A DNA stretch of 56,221 nucleotides, taken from assembly GCA_944332295.1 (NCBI GenBank), contig CALVJR010000006.1, positions 1 to 56,221 on the forward strand, written 5' to 3'. This DNA is from an uncultured Bacilli bacterium (GTDB taxonomy: Bacteria > Bacillota_I > Bacilli_A > RF39 > UBA660). A model generated the notes under the pieces. It saw nothing but the letters and a program-made list of their open reading frames with translations, was not told where the DNA came from and did no database searches. The translations under genes were made by a program, and so were the position numbers. Shown one piece after another: positions 8,560 to 16,977 of the stretch (the stretch's first letter is position 1; each line of letters starts with the position of its first letter).

Positions 8560-8862
8560 ATGAGAAAAGTAAAAAAGCGCCTTAAGATGTCTAAATTTGA
8601 AAAATTAATTTATACTTTAGCTTTATTCTTGTTAGTAATTTCTCCGGTATCCATTGTTTTTTCAAAAGCAACATTAGCTAATATCAACTATGAAGTGGAA
8701 AAGCAAAAAAAGATGATAGAAGAACAACAGAAAACAAATGAAAGTTTAGCAATGACAATCAATGAATTAGCTTCCCTTACAAAAATTCAAGAAGTTGCAG
8801 AACAACAAGGATTAAGCTATAATAATAATAATATAAAAACTGTAACAGAAGATGAAAAATAG
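8560..8862 (+). CDS. ftsL: Cell division protein FtsL
   Basis: A 100-residue single-pass membrane protein: basic cytoplasmic N terminus, one membrane segment (residues about 17-36, YTLALFLLVISPVSIVF), then an extracellular heptad-like coiled coil (about 40-80) containing KQKKMIEEQQKTNESL. FtsL forms a complex with DivIC/FtsB and DivIB and activates septal murein synthesis. The sequence is poorly conserved, as is normal for the family; the assignment rests on topology, length and its place between rsmH and the penicillin-binding protein. AAGGAGGA lies just upstream of ATG 8560. Confidence 0.88.
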   Translation: MRKVKKRLKMSKFEKLIYTLALFLLVISPVSIVFSKATLANINYEVEKQKKMIEEQQKTNESLAMTINELASLTKIQEVAEQQGLSYNNNNIKTVTEDEK

Positions 8863-8873
8863 GATGTGAGGAA

Positions 8874-11036
8874 ATGAAAAAAGCAAAAAAGAGAAAGACA
8901 AATAATATCAGATATTCAAAGATAGTAATTTTTGCTTCTCTTTTTTTGTTTGCGTGTATGGTTGGTAGAGTAATTCAATTAGGATTATCAACAGAAATAG
9001 ATGGTGTAAACCTAAAAGAATTAGCAAGTAAAAGAACGACAACAAAAGAAATATTAACAGCAAAACGTGGTAGTATTTATACATCTGATGGAGATGCTCT
9101 AGCACAAAACGTTTCATCTTACAAATTAATTGCCTATCTTGATCCTAAAAGAACAACGAATAAAGATAATCCTCAGCACGTGGTAGATAAAGAAAAAACA
9201 GCTGATGCTTTAGCACCAATATTAGGAATGACAAAAGAAGAAGTATTAGGGTACTTATCAAAGGAAAATGTTTATCAAACAGAGTTTGGTTCCAAAGGAA
9301 AAGGATTATCAGAATTAACAAAAAATAAAATTGAAGCTCTAAATTTACCAGGAATTGACTTTATAGAAAGTTTTAAGAGATATTATCCAAAAGGAGATTT
9401 TGCATCTTACACAGTAGGATATGCCAAAACAGCAACTAATGAGGAAACAGGAGAAGAAACAATTACAGGTGAAATGGGAATTGAAAAATATTATGATAAG
9501 ATTTTAAAGGGAGAAGACGGATACGTACAATATCAAAAAGACCTACAAGGATATAAAATTGCCGACACAAACGAAGTAAGAAAAGAAGCATCCCAGGGAA
9601 AAGATATTTATCTAACATTAGATAGTCAAATTCAATTTTTTGTAGAACAAGCATTAAACAATGCAGATATAGATTACGATTGGGAATGGTTTAATATTAC
9701 AATTATGGATGCCAAAACAGGTGCACTACTTGCTACAGCAACAACACCATCATTTGATCCAAATATTAGAAATATTACAAACTATCTAGATCCTACTATC
9801 TCATCTCCTTATGAACCTGGTTCCACAATGAAAACGTTTACTTATATGGCTGCCATGGAAAATGGTGTATATAATGGACAAGAAACATATCTATCAGGAA
9901 CCTATACAACAACAGATGGAACAGTAATTGGTGACCATGATAGAAATGGTTGGGGTGTAATTACTTTTGATAAAGGTTATGCGATGAGTAGTAACGTTGG
10001 AGTAATTAACTTAATTAATCGACATATGAGTAGTGCTATGTTAAGAGAATATTTTAAAAAGTTAGGCTTCGGAAGAAAGACAGGAATTACCCTTCCAAAT
10101 GAAGAAGCAGGAAAACTAGATTTTAAATATGAAACAGAAATCTATAATGCAGGATTTGGACAAGGTATCACAACAACACCAATTCAGAATGTAAAAGCAA
10201 TGACTTCTCTAACAAATGATGGAATGCTTCTAGAACCATTTATTGTAAAAAAAATCGTAGATCCGTCTACAAAGGAAGTAATTCTAAAAAACAAAAGAAC
10301 AGAAATAGAACGGGTAGCATCCTCAGAAACAGTTGCTAAAATGATTCAATTAATGGATGACTGTGTCAATGGAATAGGTAATACAGGTAGTGGCTTTAGA
10401 ATACCAAGTGGTGAATTAATAGGAAAAACAGGAACAGCGCAGATAGCATCAGAAGATGGAAGTGGATATTTATCAGGAAAAGAAGATATTATCTCATCTT
10501 TTTCAGGAATATATCCAAAAAGTGATCCAAAACTAATAATATATGCATCAGTAAAAAGACCATCTGGAGGAAGCCAAAAACCACTATCCAATGCGGTGAA
10601 AGAAATAGTAAACAATGCTTCTAAATATTATGGAAATGATGATACAGCATCTCCAGAAATCACAATTACAGAATATGAAATGCCAAGTTTTGTTAATAAA
10701 AATTTAGAATCCACAAAAACTACTCTAACAGCAGCAGGAATAGGATACACAGTAATAGGAGCAGGGGATAAAGTAATAAAACAATATCCAGAAAAAAGTG
10801 ATATTATTACTAATAAAGATACTGTCTATCTAATTACCAACGATCCGAATTTGACTGTACCAAATGTAGTAGGTTTATCATCTAAAGTAGCAAATAGTAT
10901 TTTAAGTTTATTAGGTATTAAAGTAAACTTAGATGGCGTAGGTTATGTAACAGCACAAAGTATTCCAGAAAATACACCGATTACTGACGGATTAGAAATA
11001 ACACTAGCTCTAAGTCCTAAATTTAGTAGTAGTTAA
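8874..11036 (+). CDS. pbpB: Class B penicillin-binding protein with PASTA domains (PBP2B/FtsI type)
   Basis: Septal transpeptidase that crosslinks peptidoglycan. The 720 residues contain an N-terminal membrane anchor (about 21-40), the dimerisation domain (KRGSIYTSDGDALAQN) and a transpeptidase domain with all three active-site motifs: S317-T-M-K320, S372-S-N374 and K518-T-G520. Two PASTA domains follow (starting EMPSFVNKNLEST and VPNVVGLSSKVAN), which typically bind muropeptides or beta-lactams. It lies 11 bases after ftsL, the place of pbpB in Bacillus. A second PASTA protein with the same architecture lies at 21079, corresponding to the pbpB/spoVD pair of Bacillus. Confidence 0.95.
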   Translation: MKKAKKRKTNNIRYSKIVIFASLFLFACMVGRVIQLGLSTEIDGVNLKELASKRTTTKEILTAKRGSIYTSDGDALAQNVSSYKLIAYLDPKRTTNKDNPQHVVDKEKTADALAPILGMTKEEVLGYLSKENVYQTEFGSKGKGLSELTKNKIEALNLPGIDFIESFKRYYPKGDFASYTVGYAKTATNEETGEETITGEMGIEKYYDKILKGEDGYVQYQKDLQGYKIADTNEVRKEASQGKDIYLTLDSQIQFFVEQALNNADIDYDWEWFNITIMDAKTGALLATATTPSFDPNIRNITNYLDPTISSPYEPGSTMKTFTYMAAMENGVYNGQETYLSGTYTTTDGTVIGDHDRNGWGVITFDKGYAMSSNVGVINLINRHMSSAMLREYFKKLGFGRKTGITLPNEEAGKLDFKYETEIYNAGFGQGITTTPIQNVKAMTSLTNDGMLLEPFIVKKIVDPSTKEVILKNKRTEIERVASSETVAKMIQLMDDCVNGIGNTGSGFRIPSGELIGKTGTAQIASEDGSGYLSGKEDIISSFSGIYPKSDPKLIIYASVKRPSGGSQKPLSNAVKEIVNNASKYYGNDDTASPEITITEYEMPSFVNKNLESTKTTLTAAGIGYTVIGAGDKVIKQYPEKSDIITNKDTVYLITNDPNLTVPNVVGLSSKVANSILSLLGIKVNLDGVGYVTAQSIPENTPITDGLEITLALSPKFSSS

Positions 11037-11050
11037 AGGATGTGTTTAAA

Positions 11051-11914
11051 ATGAATAAGATATTATTCATAGTAGAAGTAGTTGGTATAATTATTGCTAT
11101 TATCGTTGTATTAATCGTAAAAGTAATACCAGAGTATGAAAGTAGTCTGGGTAGTAGCGAAAAACTATTTATCTATGGAAATTATAAAACAAGTGTAGAA
11201 GTAAAAATAGAATCAGGATCAGAGTTTTTATTAATAATAAATGAAAAGAATCAAATCTATCAGATATTCTTTGAAAATGAACAATCAACAATCTTAGTAA
11301 ATAAAAATATAGAAACAAAAAGTATTACAGATGGTATAACAGAAATAGTCCAAATTTTAATACATAATAATGAACTAGAAAACAAGAAAATAACAATAGT
11401 TAATTATGGAGAAGAAGAAATAAGCAATCAAATCGTTACAAAGTTTAATGAGGAATTAATGAAAAACAATAAAACTTGCTCAATAGAAACTCAAACTTCT
11501 ACACTGCAAGAAAAAGCACAAAGTCTAAACATAGAGGCAACAGAACAAGAACAGATTTTATGGTCTTTATATGAAATCTCTTATGAATATTTGAATAATG
11601 TAGAAACATCTACTAATGAAGTTAGCACTTTAACAACAGAACAAGCTATCTCATATATGGATAATATTTACCAAAAGTTACAAACGTACATGATAAATAA
11701 AAATATTGCAAATCAATCAAGAGATGATTTATCGATGCCAATACAATATATACCAGGAGATAATAATAATGAGGTATATCCAACAAGTAGTAGTTGGTAT
11801 TATATAGAAAACTATAAAATATATGCAGAAATTACTTTGTCAGAAGGGTTAAATAATTATACATATTGCTATAATGGCTCTTTAGAGGAAAAGAAAGAAG
11901 GAATGTGTACGTGA
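11051..11914 (+). CDS. Membrane-anchored protein, possibly RsgI-like extracellular domain
   Basis: A 287-residue protein with one N-terminal membrane segment (residues about 5-25, rich in Ile and Val) and an extracytoplasmic remainder. The start is ATG 11051, 10 bases after AAAGGA; the in-frame GTG at 11042 is too close to that site. The stretch from LIINEKNQIYQIFF through ITDGITEIVQILI to AQSLNIEATEQEQI resembles, in order and spacing, the middle domain of RsgI-type anti-sigma factors (strand-rich sequence, helix, then a Leu-Gly-Ile/Ser-type helix). I cannot verify this by alignment. There is no anti-sigma N-terminal domain. It follows the penicillin-binding protein by 14 bases and overlaps the next gene by 4 bases. 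Confidence 0.6.
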   Translation: MNKILFIVEVVGIIIAIIVVLIVKVIPEYESSLGSSEKLFIYGNYKTSVEVKIESGSEFLLIINEKNQIYQIFFENEQSTILVNKNIETKSITDGITEIVQILIHNNELENKKITIVNYGEEEISNQIVTKFNEELMKNNKTCSIETQTSTLQEKAQSLNIEATEQEQILWSLYEISYEYLNNVETSTNEVSTLTTEQAISYMDNIYQKLQTYMINKNIANQSRDDLSMPIQYIPGDNNNEVYPTSSSWYYIENYKIYAEITLSEGLNNYTYCYNGSLEEKKEGMCT

Positions 11915-12441
11915 AAAAAATAGTAAAAAATAAAAATATCATTATTACTATACTATGTATAACCATAATAGTATTAAGTATAGGCTTTACTTTAGTTACT
12001 TTAAAATTAAAAGAAAGAGAAAGTAAAAGCAAAATATATGATGTATCAATAGTACGAATTCAAGAGGGAACAGCAATCAAAGGAGGAGAAGTATTACCAA
12101 CGGGAAAAAGTAAAATAGAAGACAATGGAAAAACAGCTAATTTTGAGTTTACCCTAAATTATCCCAAAGATACTTTAACTTATATTATTACTATCAAAAA
12201 CAATGGTAATTTGAAAGCAAAAATTGATGGCCTAGCAGAAAGCCCAGATTATTTAAATAGTAATAATCAAGCAAATACCATCCTTCCAGTAATCATAAAC
12301 CACAATGATATTACCAACCAAGAACTAAATCCAGGAGAAGAAATTAATTTGACAGTAACGGTAGAATTTACAAGTAGTGGACTACCAATGGCAAAGGTAA
12401 TTCCATATGAAGTAAGTATCTTAACATCTTGTGTTGAATAA
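11911..12441 (+). CDS. Membrane-anchored protein with an Ig-like extracellular domain
   Basis: A 176-residue protein with one N-terminal membrane segment (IIITILCITIIVLSIGF), then an extracellular beta-rich region: NFEFTLNYPKDTLTYIITIKNNG and LNPGEEINLTVTVEF follow the pattern of DUF11/TasA-like cell-surface beta sandwiches in which a hydrophobic strand precedes x-x-N-x-G. The start is GTG 11911, overlapping the previous stop (GTGA), because AGAAGGA lies 8 bases upstream; GTG 11905 is the alternative. It is the last gene of the mraZ transcription unit and is followed by a strong terminator. Function unknown. The protein at 52378 has a similar layout. Confidence 0.6.
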   Translation: MKKIVKNKNIIITILCITIIVLSIGFTLVTLKLKERESKSKIYDVSIVRIQEGTAIKGGEVLPTGKSKIEDNGKTANFEFTLNYPKDTLTYIITIKNNGNLKAKIDGLAESPDYLNSNNQANTILPVIINHNDITNQELNPGEEINLTVTVEFTSSGLPMAKVIPYEVSILTSCVE

Positions 12442-12452
12442 AATAAATTTAA

Positions 12453-12481
12453 AAAAGGCATTCCATATCGGCATGCCTTTT
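12453..12481 (+). terminator. Terminator of the mraZ-pbpB unit
   Basis: Perfect 9-base stem AAAAGGCAT / ATGCCTTTT with an 11-base loop. The T tract is part of the 3' arm, so it may also act on the opposite strand. Confidence 0.75.
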
Positions 12482-12633
12482 CTTCCGTTATTAAGGCATT
12501 GTGGTTTATAGTTTTATATATATCTTAATTAGGAAAAGTGATAGCTATGAAAACAAAAGAAGTCTACAAAGTAAAAACGAGAACGAAAACTTGAAAATGA
12601 AACTTCTTTAAATAATATTGTTTATAAAAAATA

Positions 12634-12662
12634 TCGACATTCTATTTCTCATTTGATATAAT
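12634..12662 (+). promoter_or_regulatory. Promoter of the 12686 gene
   Basis: TCGACA 12634-12639, 17-base spacer, TATAAT 12657-12662, then TAGGAG and ATG 12686. The bases from 12482 to 12633 hold nothing I recognise. Confidence 0.75.
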
Positions 12663-12685
12663 GAATACATAATAGGAGTGCGTAT

Positions 12686-14008
12686 ATGGAAAGTAAAGGT
12701 AAAAGTCAAAAACAAAAGAAAATAATAGTAATTTTTATCATATCGTTAATATTACTAATAGCAGGTATCATATTATCGTATTTTTCTTCTGCCAAATATG
12801 TTGCTAAAAGAGCAGTGAAGGTCATGAGTCAAAATGTAATCGAACTAGCAAATAGCAGAAATCAAACAGGACTAGAAGAAAACTTCAAAACAACTAGTAC
12901 AATAAAAGTAAATTTACAAAGTGATTATTATCAAGCTTTATCATCATTAAGTACGGAATATCAAGTATTATCAAATCTATTAAGAAACCTAAGTAATACA
13001 GAAACTCAAATAACAATGATTCAAGATCAGCAAAATAAAAAAATGTTAATAAATTATGATACAAAATTATCTGGACAACCTCTAGCAAATGTAAAGTATC
13101 TAGTAGACAATGCAACAGAGTACTATTATATTGACGGCTTAACACAGAGCTATGTTAATAATGGTAATAACAGATATTTTGAGTCATTAAACTCTACAAC
13201 TACAACCAAAGAAAATATAGAATATATCATAGAAAAAATAACAGAATCAGCAGCAAATAACATAAAAGATGAATATTTATCAGAAAGCTATGAAAAAGAA
13301 TATAAAAAAATAACGGTTACATTGACAGAAAATGATATGGTAGAATTTTTAAACAATATTTTAGAAGAATTAAAGAAAGATAGTAAAGCAAATCAAATTT
13401 TAACAGGATATGATAAAGATTTTTCTAAAGCTAAAGTAACAAAAAAGGATGTAGCAGGTTTAGGTACAGTTACAATAAATATTTATATTGATAAACTTAT
13501 AGGTCAAATAAAAAAATATGAAGTGATAAGTGATAAAGACTCTATTACATATTATGAAGGAGAAAGCAAGGTAATAGAAATACGTAATAATGATAAATTA
13601 GTAACTAAGTTGGACATTACCTCAAAGGAAGATAAAACAGATATAAAAATAACAGATGAAAATAATAAAAGCATTGGTAGTATCTCTATCAGTAAAACAA
13701 GTACAAATTATGATATAGTTGCTAATATTACAACAGAAGAATTTAGTGCTAATTTTGGTTATAATTCACAAATTACCAATTTAAAAGAAGGTAAATCATA
13801 TGACAGCGGTACAACAATCAGTTTAGATATAACTGCGAATAATTCAGTATTATTTAATGGTACAATGGAAATAACTAGTACCACTACAAACGATACAACA
13901 ATTAATGAAGATGTATCTAATTCCGTATTAGCTAGTACAGTCGGAACAACACCATCAGAATTAGTAATGCAAAAATTCGCTGAAATGATGATGCGTTTAG
14001 GTAGTTAG
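12686..14008 (+). CDS. Membrane-anchored secreted protein of unknown function
   Basis: A 440-residue protein: basic N terminus, one membrane segment (residues about 12-34, IIVIFIISLILLIAGIILSYF), then a large Asn/Ser/Thr-rich extracellular part. Residues about 65-300 alternate strands and short helices (KKITVTLTENDMVEFL, GTVTINIYID), a pattern seen in lipoprotein-like beta-sheet proteins such as the DUF6583 or LppX types, but I do not see a diagnostic motif. It is followed 16 bases later by guanine deaminase. It has its own near-consensus promoter and a TAGGAG ribosome binding site. No lipobox is present, so it is tethered by an uncleaved anchor. Confidence 0.6.
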   Translation: MESKGKSQKQKKIIVIFIISLILLIAGIILSYFSSAKYVAKRAVKVMSQNVIELANSRNQTGLEENFKTTSTIKVNLQSDYYQALSSLSTEYQVLSNLLRNLSNTETQITMIQDQQNKKMLINYDTKLSGQPLANVKYLVDNATEYYYIDGLTQSYVNNGNNRYFESLNSTTTTKENIEYIIEKITESAANNIKDEYLSESYEKEYKKITVTLTENDMVEFLNNILEELKKDSKANQILTGYDKDFSKAKVTKKDVAGLGTVTINIYIDKLIGQIKKYEVISDKDSITYYEGESKVIEIRNNDKLVTKLDITSKEDKTDIKITDENNKSIGSISISKTSTNYDIVANITTEEFSANFGYNSQITNLKEGKSYDSGTTISLDITANNSVLFNGTMEITSTTTNDTTINEDVSNSVLASTVGTTPSELVMQKFAEMMMRLGS

Positions 14009-14024
14009 GAGAAATAAGAAGTAT

Positions 14025-14471
14025 ATGAAAAACTTACAAGAGGCAATAATAGAAGCAAAAAAAGGAATGAATCAAAATGCAGGGGGACCTTTTGGTGCCA
14101 TTATCACAGATGAAAATGGAAATGTAGTAGCAACAGGTCACAATACTGTCTTAAAATCAAAAGATCCAACAGCTCATGCAGAAATAAATGCAATAAGAGA
14201 AGCTTGTCAAAAATTAAATACAAAAGATTTAAGTAATTGTAGAATATATAGTACCTGTGAACCATGTCCAATGTGTCTATCAGCAATTATCTGGGCAAAT
14301 ATAAAAACAATATATTATGGAAGTACCCGTAAAGATGCCTCCAAAGTTGGATTTAAAGATGATGATATCTACGAATTTTTAAAAGGCAAGAATGAACTAT
14401 TAAAACGAATAGAAATAAATAGTCAAGAATGCAAAGAACTATTAGAAAATTATACTGGTGAAATCTATTAG
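14025..14471 (+). CDS. guaD: Guanine deaminase, CDA fold
   Basis: A zinc-dependent deaminase of 148 residues. The motif HAEINAIREA (residues about 48-57; His zinc ligand and Glu proton shuttle) and PCPMC (about 80-84; Cys zinc ligands) define the cytidine/deoxycytidylate deaminase superfamily. The start GGPFGAII, the sequence DPTAHAE and the C-terminal TRKDASKVGFKDDDIY match the Bacillus GuaD family, which converts guanine to xanthine. tRNA adenosine deaminase TadA has the same zinc motif but normally lacks the DAxxxGFDDxxIY region, so guanine deaminase is preferred. It ends 13 bases before the next start. Confidence 0.85.
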   Translation: MKNLQEAIIEAKKGMNQNAGGPFGAIITDENGNVVATGHNTVLKSKDPTAHAEINAIREACQKLNTKDLSNCRIYSTCEPCPMCLSAIIWANIKTIYYGSTRKDASKVGFKDDDIYEFLKGKNELLKRIEINSQECKELLENYTGEIY

Positions 14472-14484
14472 GAGGAATTTATAT

Positions 14485-15027
14485 ATGGAAAAAGATAAAA
14501 AAGAAAAAAATATATCCAAAAAGAAACAAGAAGATAAAAAACAAGAGAAAACAAATAGAATTTTATTAACAGTATTTTTAGTGCTATGTGTAGTAGTATT
14601 TGTACTAGCCATCGTAATGATTAATAAAAATTCGGAATATCAAAAAGATAAATATGATATTAGAGTACCATTAACTAGTGAAGAGTTAAAAAAGGGTGTA
14701 GATATAGAAATTAGTATGGACGATGTTAAAAAAAATCAGAGTAAGGAATATCGTATTCAAGTAACAAATTATATAGATGACAACATAAATGAAGAGAAGA
14801 AAAAATATAAGATTGAAGTATCTCTACCAAAAAAAGATAGTAATATTGATATAGAATTATATAGTAGTGAAGAAAATTATGAATTATTAGAAGGAAAAAA
14901 GAAAATAGAAAATTTAAGATTAGAGAAAAACAAAAAACAAAAAGTAACTTATACATTAAAATTAACTCAGAGACAAACACCAACAGAAGAAGAATTTGTA
15001 AAAGTAGTTTTTTCAGAAGATAAATAA
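14485..15027 (+). CDS. Single-pass membrane protein of unknown function
   Basis: A 180-residue protein with a very basic N terminus (KDKKEKNISKKKQE), one membrane segment (residues about 31-51, ILLTVFLVLCVVVFVLAIVMI) and an extracellular Lys/Glu-rich domain with alternating strand-like sequence (IEISMDDVKKN, YRIQVTNYI, QKVTYTLKLTQ). The start is ATG 14485, with AGGAGGA 8 bases upstream; an earlier in-frame ATG at 14458 has no ribosome binding site and lies within guaD. Family not recognised. The next gene follows 12 bases later. Confidence 0.6.
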   Translation: MEKDKKEKNISKKKQEDKKQEKTNRILLTVFLVLCVVVFVLAIVMINKNSEYQKDKYDIRVPLTSEELKKGVDIEISMDDVKKNQSKEYRIQVTNYIDDNINEEKKKYKIEVSLPKKDSNIDIELYSSEENYELLEGKKKIENLRLEKNKKQKVTYTLKLTQRQTPTEEEFVKVVFSEDK

Positions 15028-15039
15028 AGGAGGATAACC

Positions 15040-15576
15040 ATGGAAGAGGTAGAAAATCTCGGAAAATTAACAATAGAAAAAAAAGGACAACAAGTAGAAT
15101 GTGATATCCTTTTTATTTTTGAAAATAATGATAAAAAGTATGTAGGATATACTGACTATAGTATAGAAGAAAATGAAAGAATAAATATTTATGTCAATAC
15201 GTATAATTCACTAGTAGATGTTAAAGAAATAAGTAAAATAACATCACGAGATGAGATAGAAGTAATTCAAAAAGTATTAGAAAAAATTGCCAGTAATACT
15301 CCATCATGTAATAATGAAATGAGAAAAATCTACCAATTAATGCAAGAAAATATAGAAAAGTATTCTAGTCTAAGTAAAAAAGAAACTACTACAAAAGATG
15401 ATCAAATAGAAGAAGAAAAAGAAGAACTAGAAGAAAATATAAAACAAGCACGAAATAAAATTCCAAAAGAATTATTAGAGGAATTAAAAGAAGAAAGAGA
15501 ATTGAATATAAAGGTAAATAAAGAATTTAAACAAGATGTGACAGAAAATCACAAACAATACAAAGTAATTTCATAA
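15040..15576 (+). CDS. DUF1292-like protein with a coiled-coil tail
   Basis: A 178-residue cytoplasmic protein. Residues about 15-85 (VECDILFIFENNDKKYVGYTD, NIYVNTYN, then IEVIQKVLEKI) fit the DUF1292 pattern of a short beta domain with a Y-V-x-x-T-D motif, a family common near RNA and cell-wall genes in Firmicutes. The C-terminal half is charged and helical (EEEKEELEENIKQARNK), probably a coiled coil. The start ATG 15040 has AGGAGGA upstream. The function of the family is unknown. It is last in a unit that ends in a strong terminator. Confidence 0.65.
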   Translation: MEEVENLGKLTIEKKGQQVECDILFIFENNDKKYVGYTDYSIEENERINIYVNTYNSLVDVKEISKITSRDEIEVIQKVLEKIASNTPSCNNEMRKIYQLMQENIEKYSSLSKKETTTKDDQIEEEKEELEENIKQARNKIPKELLEELKEERELNIKVNKEFKQDVTENHKQYKVIS

Positions 15577-15598
15577 CGATAAGATTTAAAAATGATAT

Positions 15599-15632
15599 AG
15601 AAGGAGAAAATAGTTAGTTCTCCTTCTTTTTT
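15599..15632 (+). terminator. Terminator after the DUF1292-like gene
   Basis: Perfect 10-base stem AGAAGGAGAA / TTCTCCTTCT, a 9-base loop and a six-T run. Confidence 0.9.
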
Positions 15633-15713
15633 CTAATATTAACGTAGGAACAAAAAGTATGAAATATTATCACCAGGAGTAGTTAAAATACCTAGCTGAA
15701 AACCAATTTTCAA

Positions 15714-15743
15714 TTGAAAGATAAATAGAAAGCATGCTATAAT
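15714..15743 (+). promoter_or_regulatory. Promoter of the MYG1-family gene
   Basis: TTGAAA 15714-15719, 18-base spacer, TATAAT 15738-15743, then AAGAGGA and ATG 15765. Confidence 0.7.
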
Positions 15744-15764
15744 GAAACAAGAAAAGAGGATAAT

Positions 15765-16670
15765 ATGAAATTAGTTACAAAAATAAACGACGCCAAATAT
15801 GTAACTCATAATGGTACGATGCATGCAGATGAAGTCTTCGCAACTGCATTTTTAGACTTATACAAAAAAGATATCGAAGTAATAAGAGTCTCAACGGTAG
15901 AAAAAGATAAACTACAACCAGATGCTATAGTTTATGATATAGGAAGAGGAAAATTTGACCATCATGGTCAAGAAGTAGAAACAAGAGAAAATGGTATAAA
16001 ATATTCTTCCTTCGGCTTATTATTTAGAGAGTTTGGAAGAGATTTTCTAAAGAAGAGAAACATAGAAGAAATAGAGGAAGCATTTACTATGATAGAAAAA
16101 GAATTAATTGAAGGAATCGATGCTATAGATAATGGTATGTTTCCAGAAATAACTTCTATTTACAAAGTAAAAACAATAAGTGATGTAATAAAACTATTTA
16201 ATCCAAGTTATGGAAGCAATCAAACAGAAAGCGAACAATTTATAAAAGCAGTAGAACTAGCGAAAACAATATTAGAAGAACTTATATCTAATGTCTCGGG
16301 AAAATTAAAAGCCAAGAAAATCATCCTAGACAAAATAAAAAATGAAACCAAAGATTATTTAGAATTAGAAGAGTTCTTACCCTACGAAGAAACAATATTA
16401 AAAGAGGAAGCTGGAAATCATCTATTATTTGTAATGTATCCATCCAATCGAGGTGGTTATGGAATCAAAACCATAAAGAAATCATTAGAGGACAAAACCG
16501 ATAGACTTCAATTTCCTGAATCCTGGGCAGGGTTAGAAAAAGAAGAATTAGAAAAAGTATCTGGCATTAAGAATATTGAATTTTGCCATAGTGGAAGATT
16601 CTTAGTAACATGTAAGACTAAAGAAGCGGCTTATCAAGTTTTAGATAAAGTACTTCCAAAAGATAAGTAG
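15765..16670 (+). CDS. MYG1-family metal-dependent hydrolase
   Basis: A 301-residue protein of the MYG1/UPF0160 family, DHH-like phosphoesterase-type proteins. It opens with YVTHNGTMHADEVFATA (residues about 12-28), where His and Asp form the first metal motif, followed by IVYDIGRGKFDHHGQE (about 61-76), the DHH motif that gives the family its name. The C terminus has FCHSGRFLVTCKT. Eukaryotic MYG1 has been described as an exonuclease; bacterial members are uncharacterised. The length is near normal. It has its own promoter and is followed 9 bases later by a broken small membrane gene. Confidence 0.9.
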   Translation: MKLVTKINDAKYVTHNGTMHADEVFATAFLDLYKKDIEVIRVSTVEKDKLQPDAIVYDIGRGKFDHHGQEVETRENGIKYSSFGLLFREFGRDFLKKRNIEEIEEAFTMIEKELIEGIDAIDNGMFPEITSIYKVKTISDVIKLFNPSYGSNQTESEQFIKAVELAKTILEELISNVSGKLKAKKIILDKIKNETKDYLELEEFLPYEETILKEEAGNHLLFVMYPSNRGGYGIKTIKKSLEDKTDRLQFPESWAGLEKEELEKVSGIKNIEFCHSGRFLVTCKTKEAAYQVLDKVLPKDK

Positions 16671-16679
16671 GTGAACTAA

Positions 16680-16952
16680 TTGGTTGAATTAATATTTGGA
16701 AGTATTTAGACTATAATTACAATATTATTTACAACGGTATGGATATCAGAAAATAAATTGGTAGATATAGCAGCCATTTCATTCTTCACTATATTTTTGC
16801 CTCAGGGTATATTTTTATTAGTAAAAGGATTAAAAAAAGTAATTAAAAATAAAAAAACAAAAAAATTAGGAGCAGAATGTTTTGCTATGATAGAAGGTGT
16901 TTATCTAACTGGTACCTATATGAATACGGAAGAAAATCATAATAACAGATAG
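16680..16952 (+). pseudogene. Small membrane protein gene with an in-frame TAG at codon 10
   Basis: A frame starting at TTG 16680 (AGGTGA 5 bases upstream, right after the MYG1-family stop) reads MVELIFGSI, hits TAG at 16707-16709, then continues open for 81 codons to TAG 16950. The downstream part has two hydrophobic segments (TIITILFTTVWIS and AISFFTIFLPQGIFLLV) and a basic patch (KGLKKVIKNKKTKK), as expected of a two-pass small membrane protein. A single T-to-A change (TTG to TAG) would explain the interruption. Alternatively, TTG 16758 could start a shorter 64-residue product, but it has no ribosome binding site. TAG is used as a normal stop elsewhere, so readthrough is not expected. Confidence 0.55.
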
Positions 16953-16955
16953 TGG

Positions 16956-16977
16956 AAGTCATCTAAAAAGATGACTT
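16956..16977. terminator. Bidirectional terminator between convergent genes
   Basis: Perfect 9-base stem AAGTCATCT / AGATGACTT with an AAAA loop. It is followed by TT and an A/T-rich tract that includes the stop codon of the minus-strand gene. Confidence 0.75.

Noticed and set aside
12541-12593. Short open frame of about 15 codons before the 12686 gene
   Set aside because: It is too short and low in complexity, with no convincing ribosome binding site.
14726-15073. Minus-strand open frame of 115 residues
   Set aside because: It lies opposite the 14485 and 15040 genes, is mainly Leu/Phe/Tyr as expected of an antisense frame of Lys/Glu-rich coding sequence, and has no ribosome binding site.
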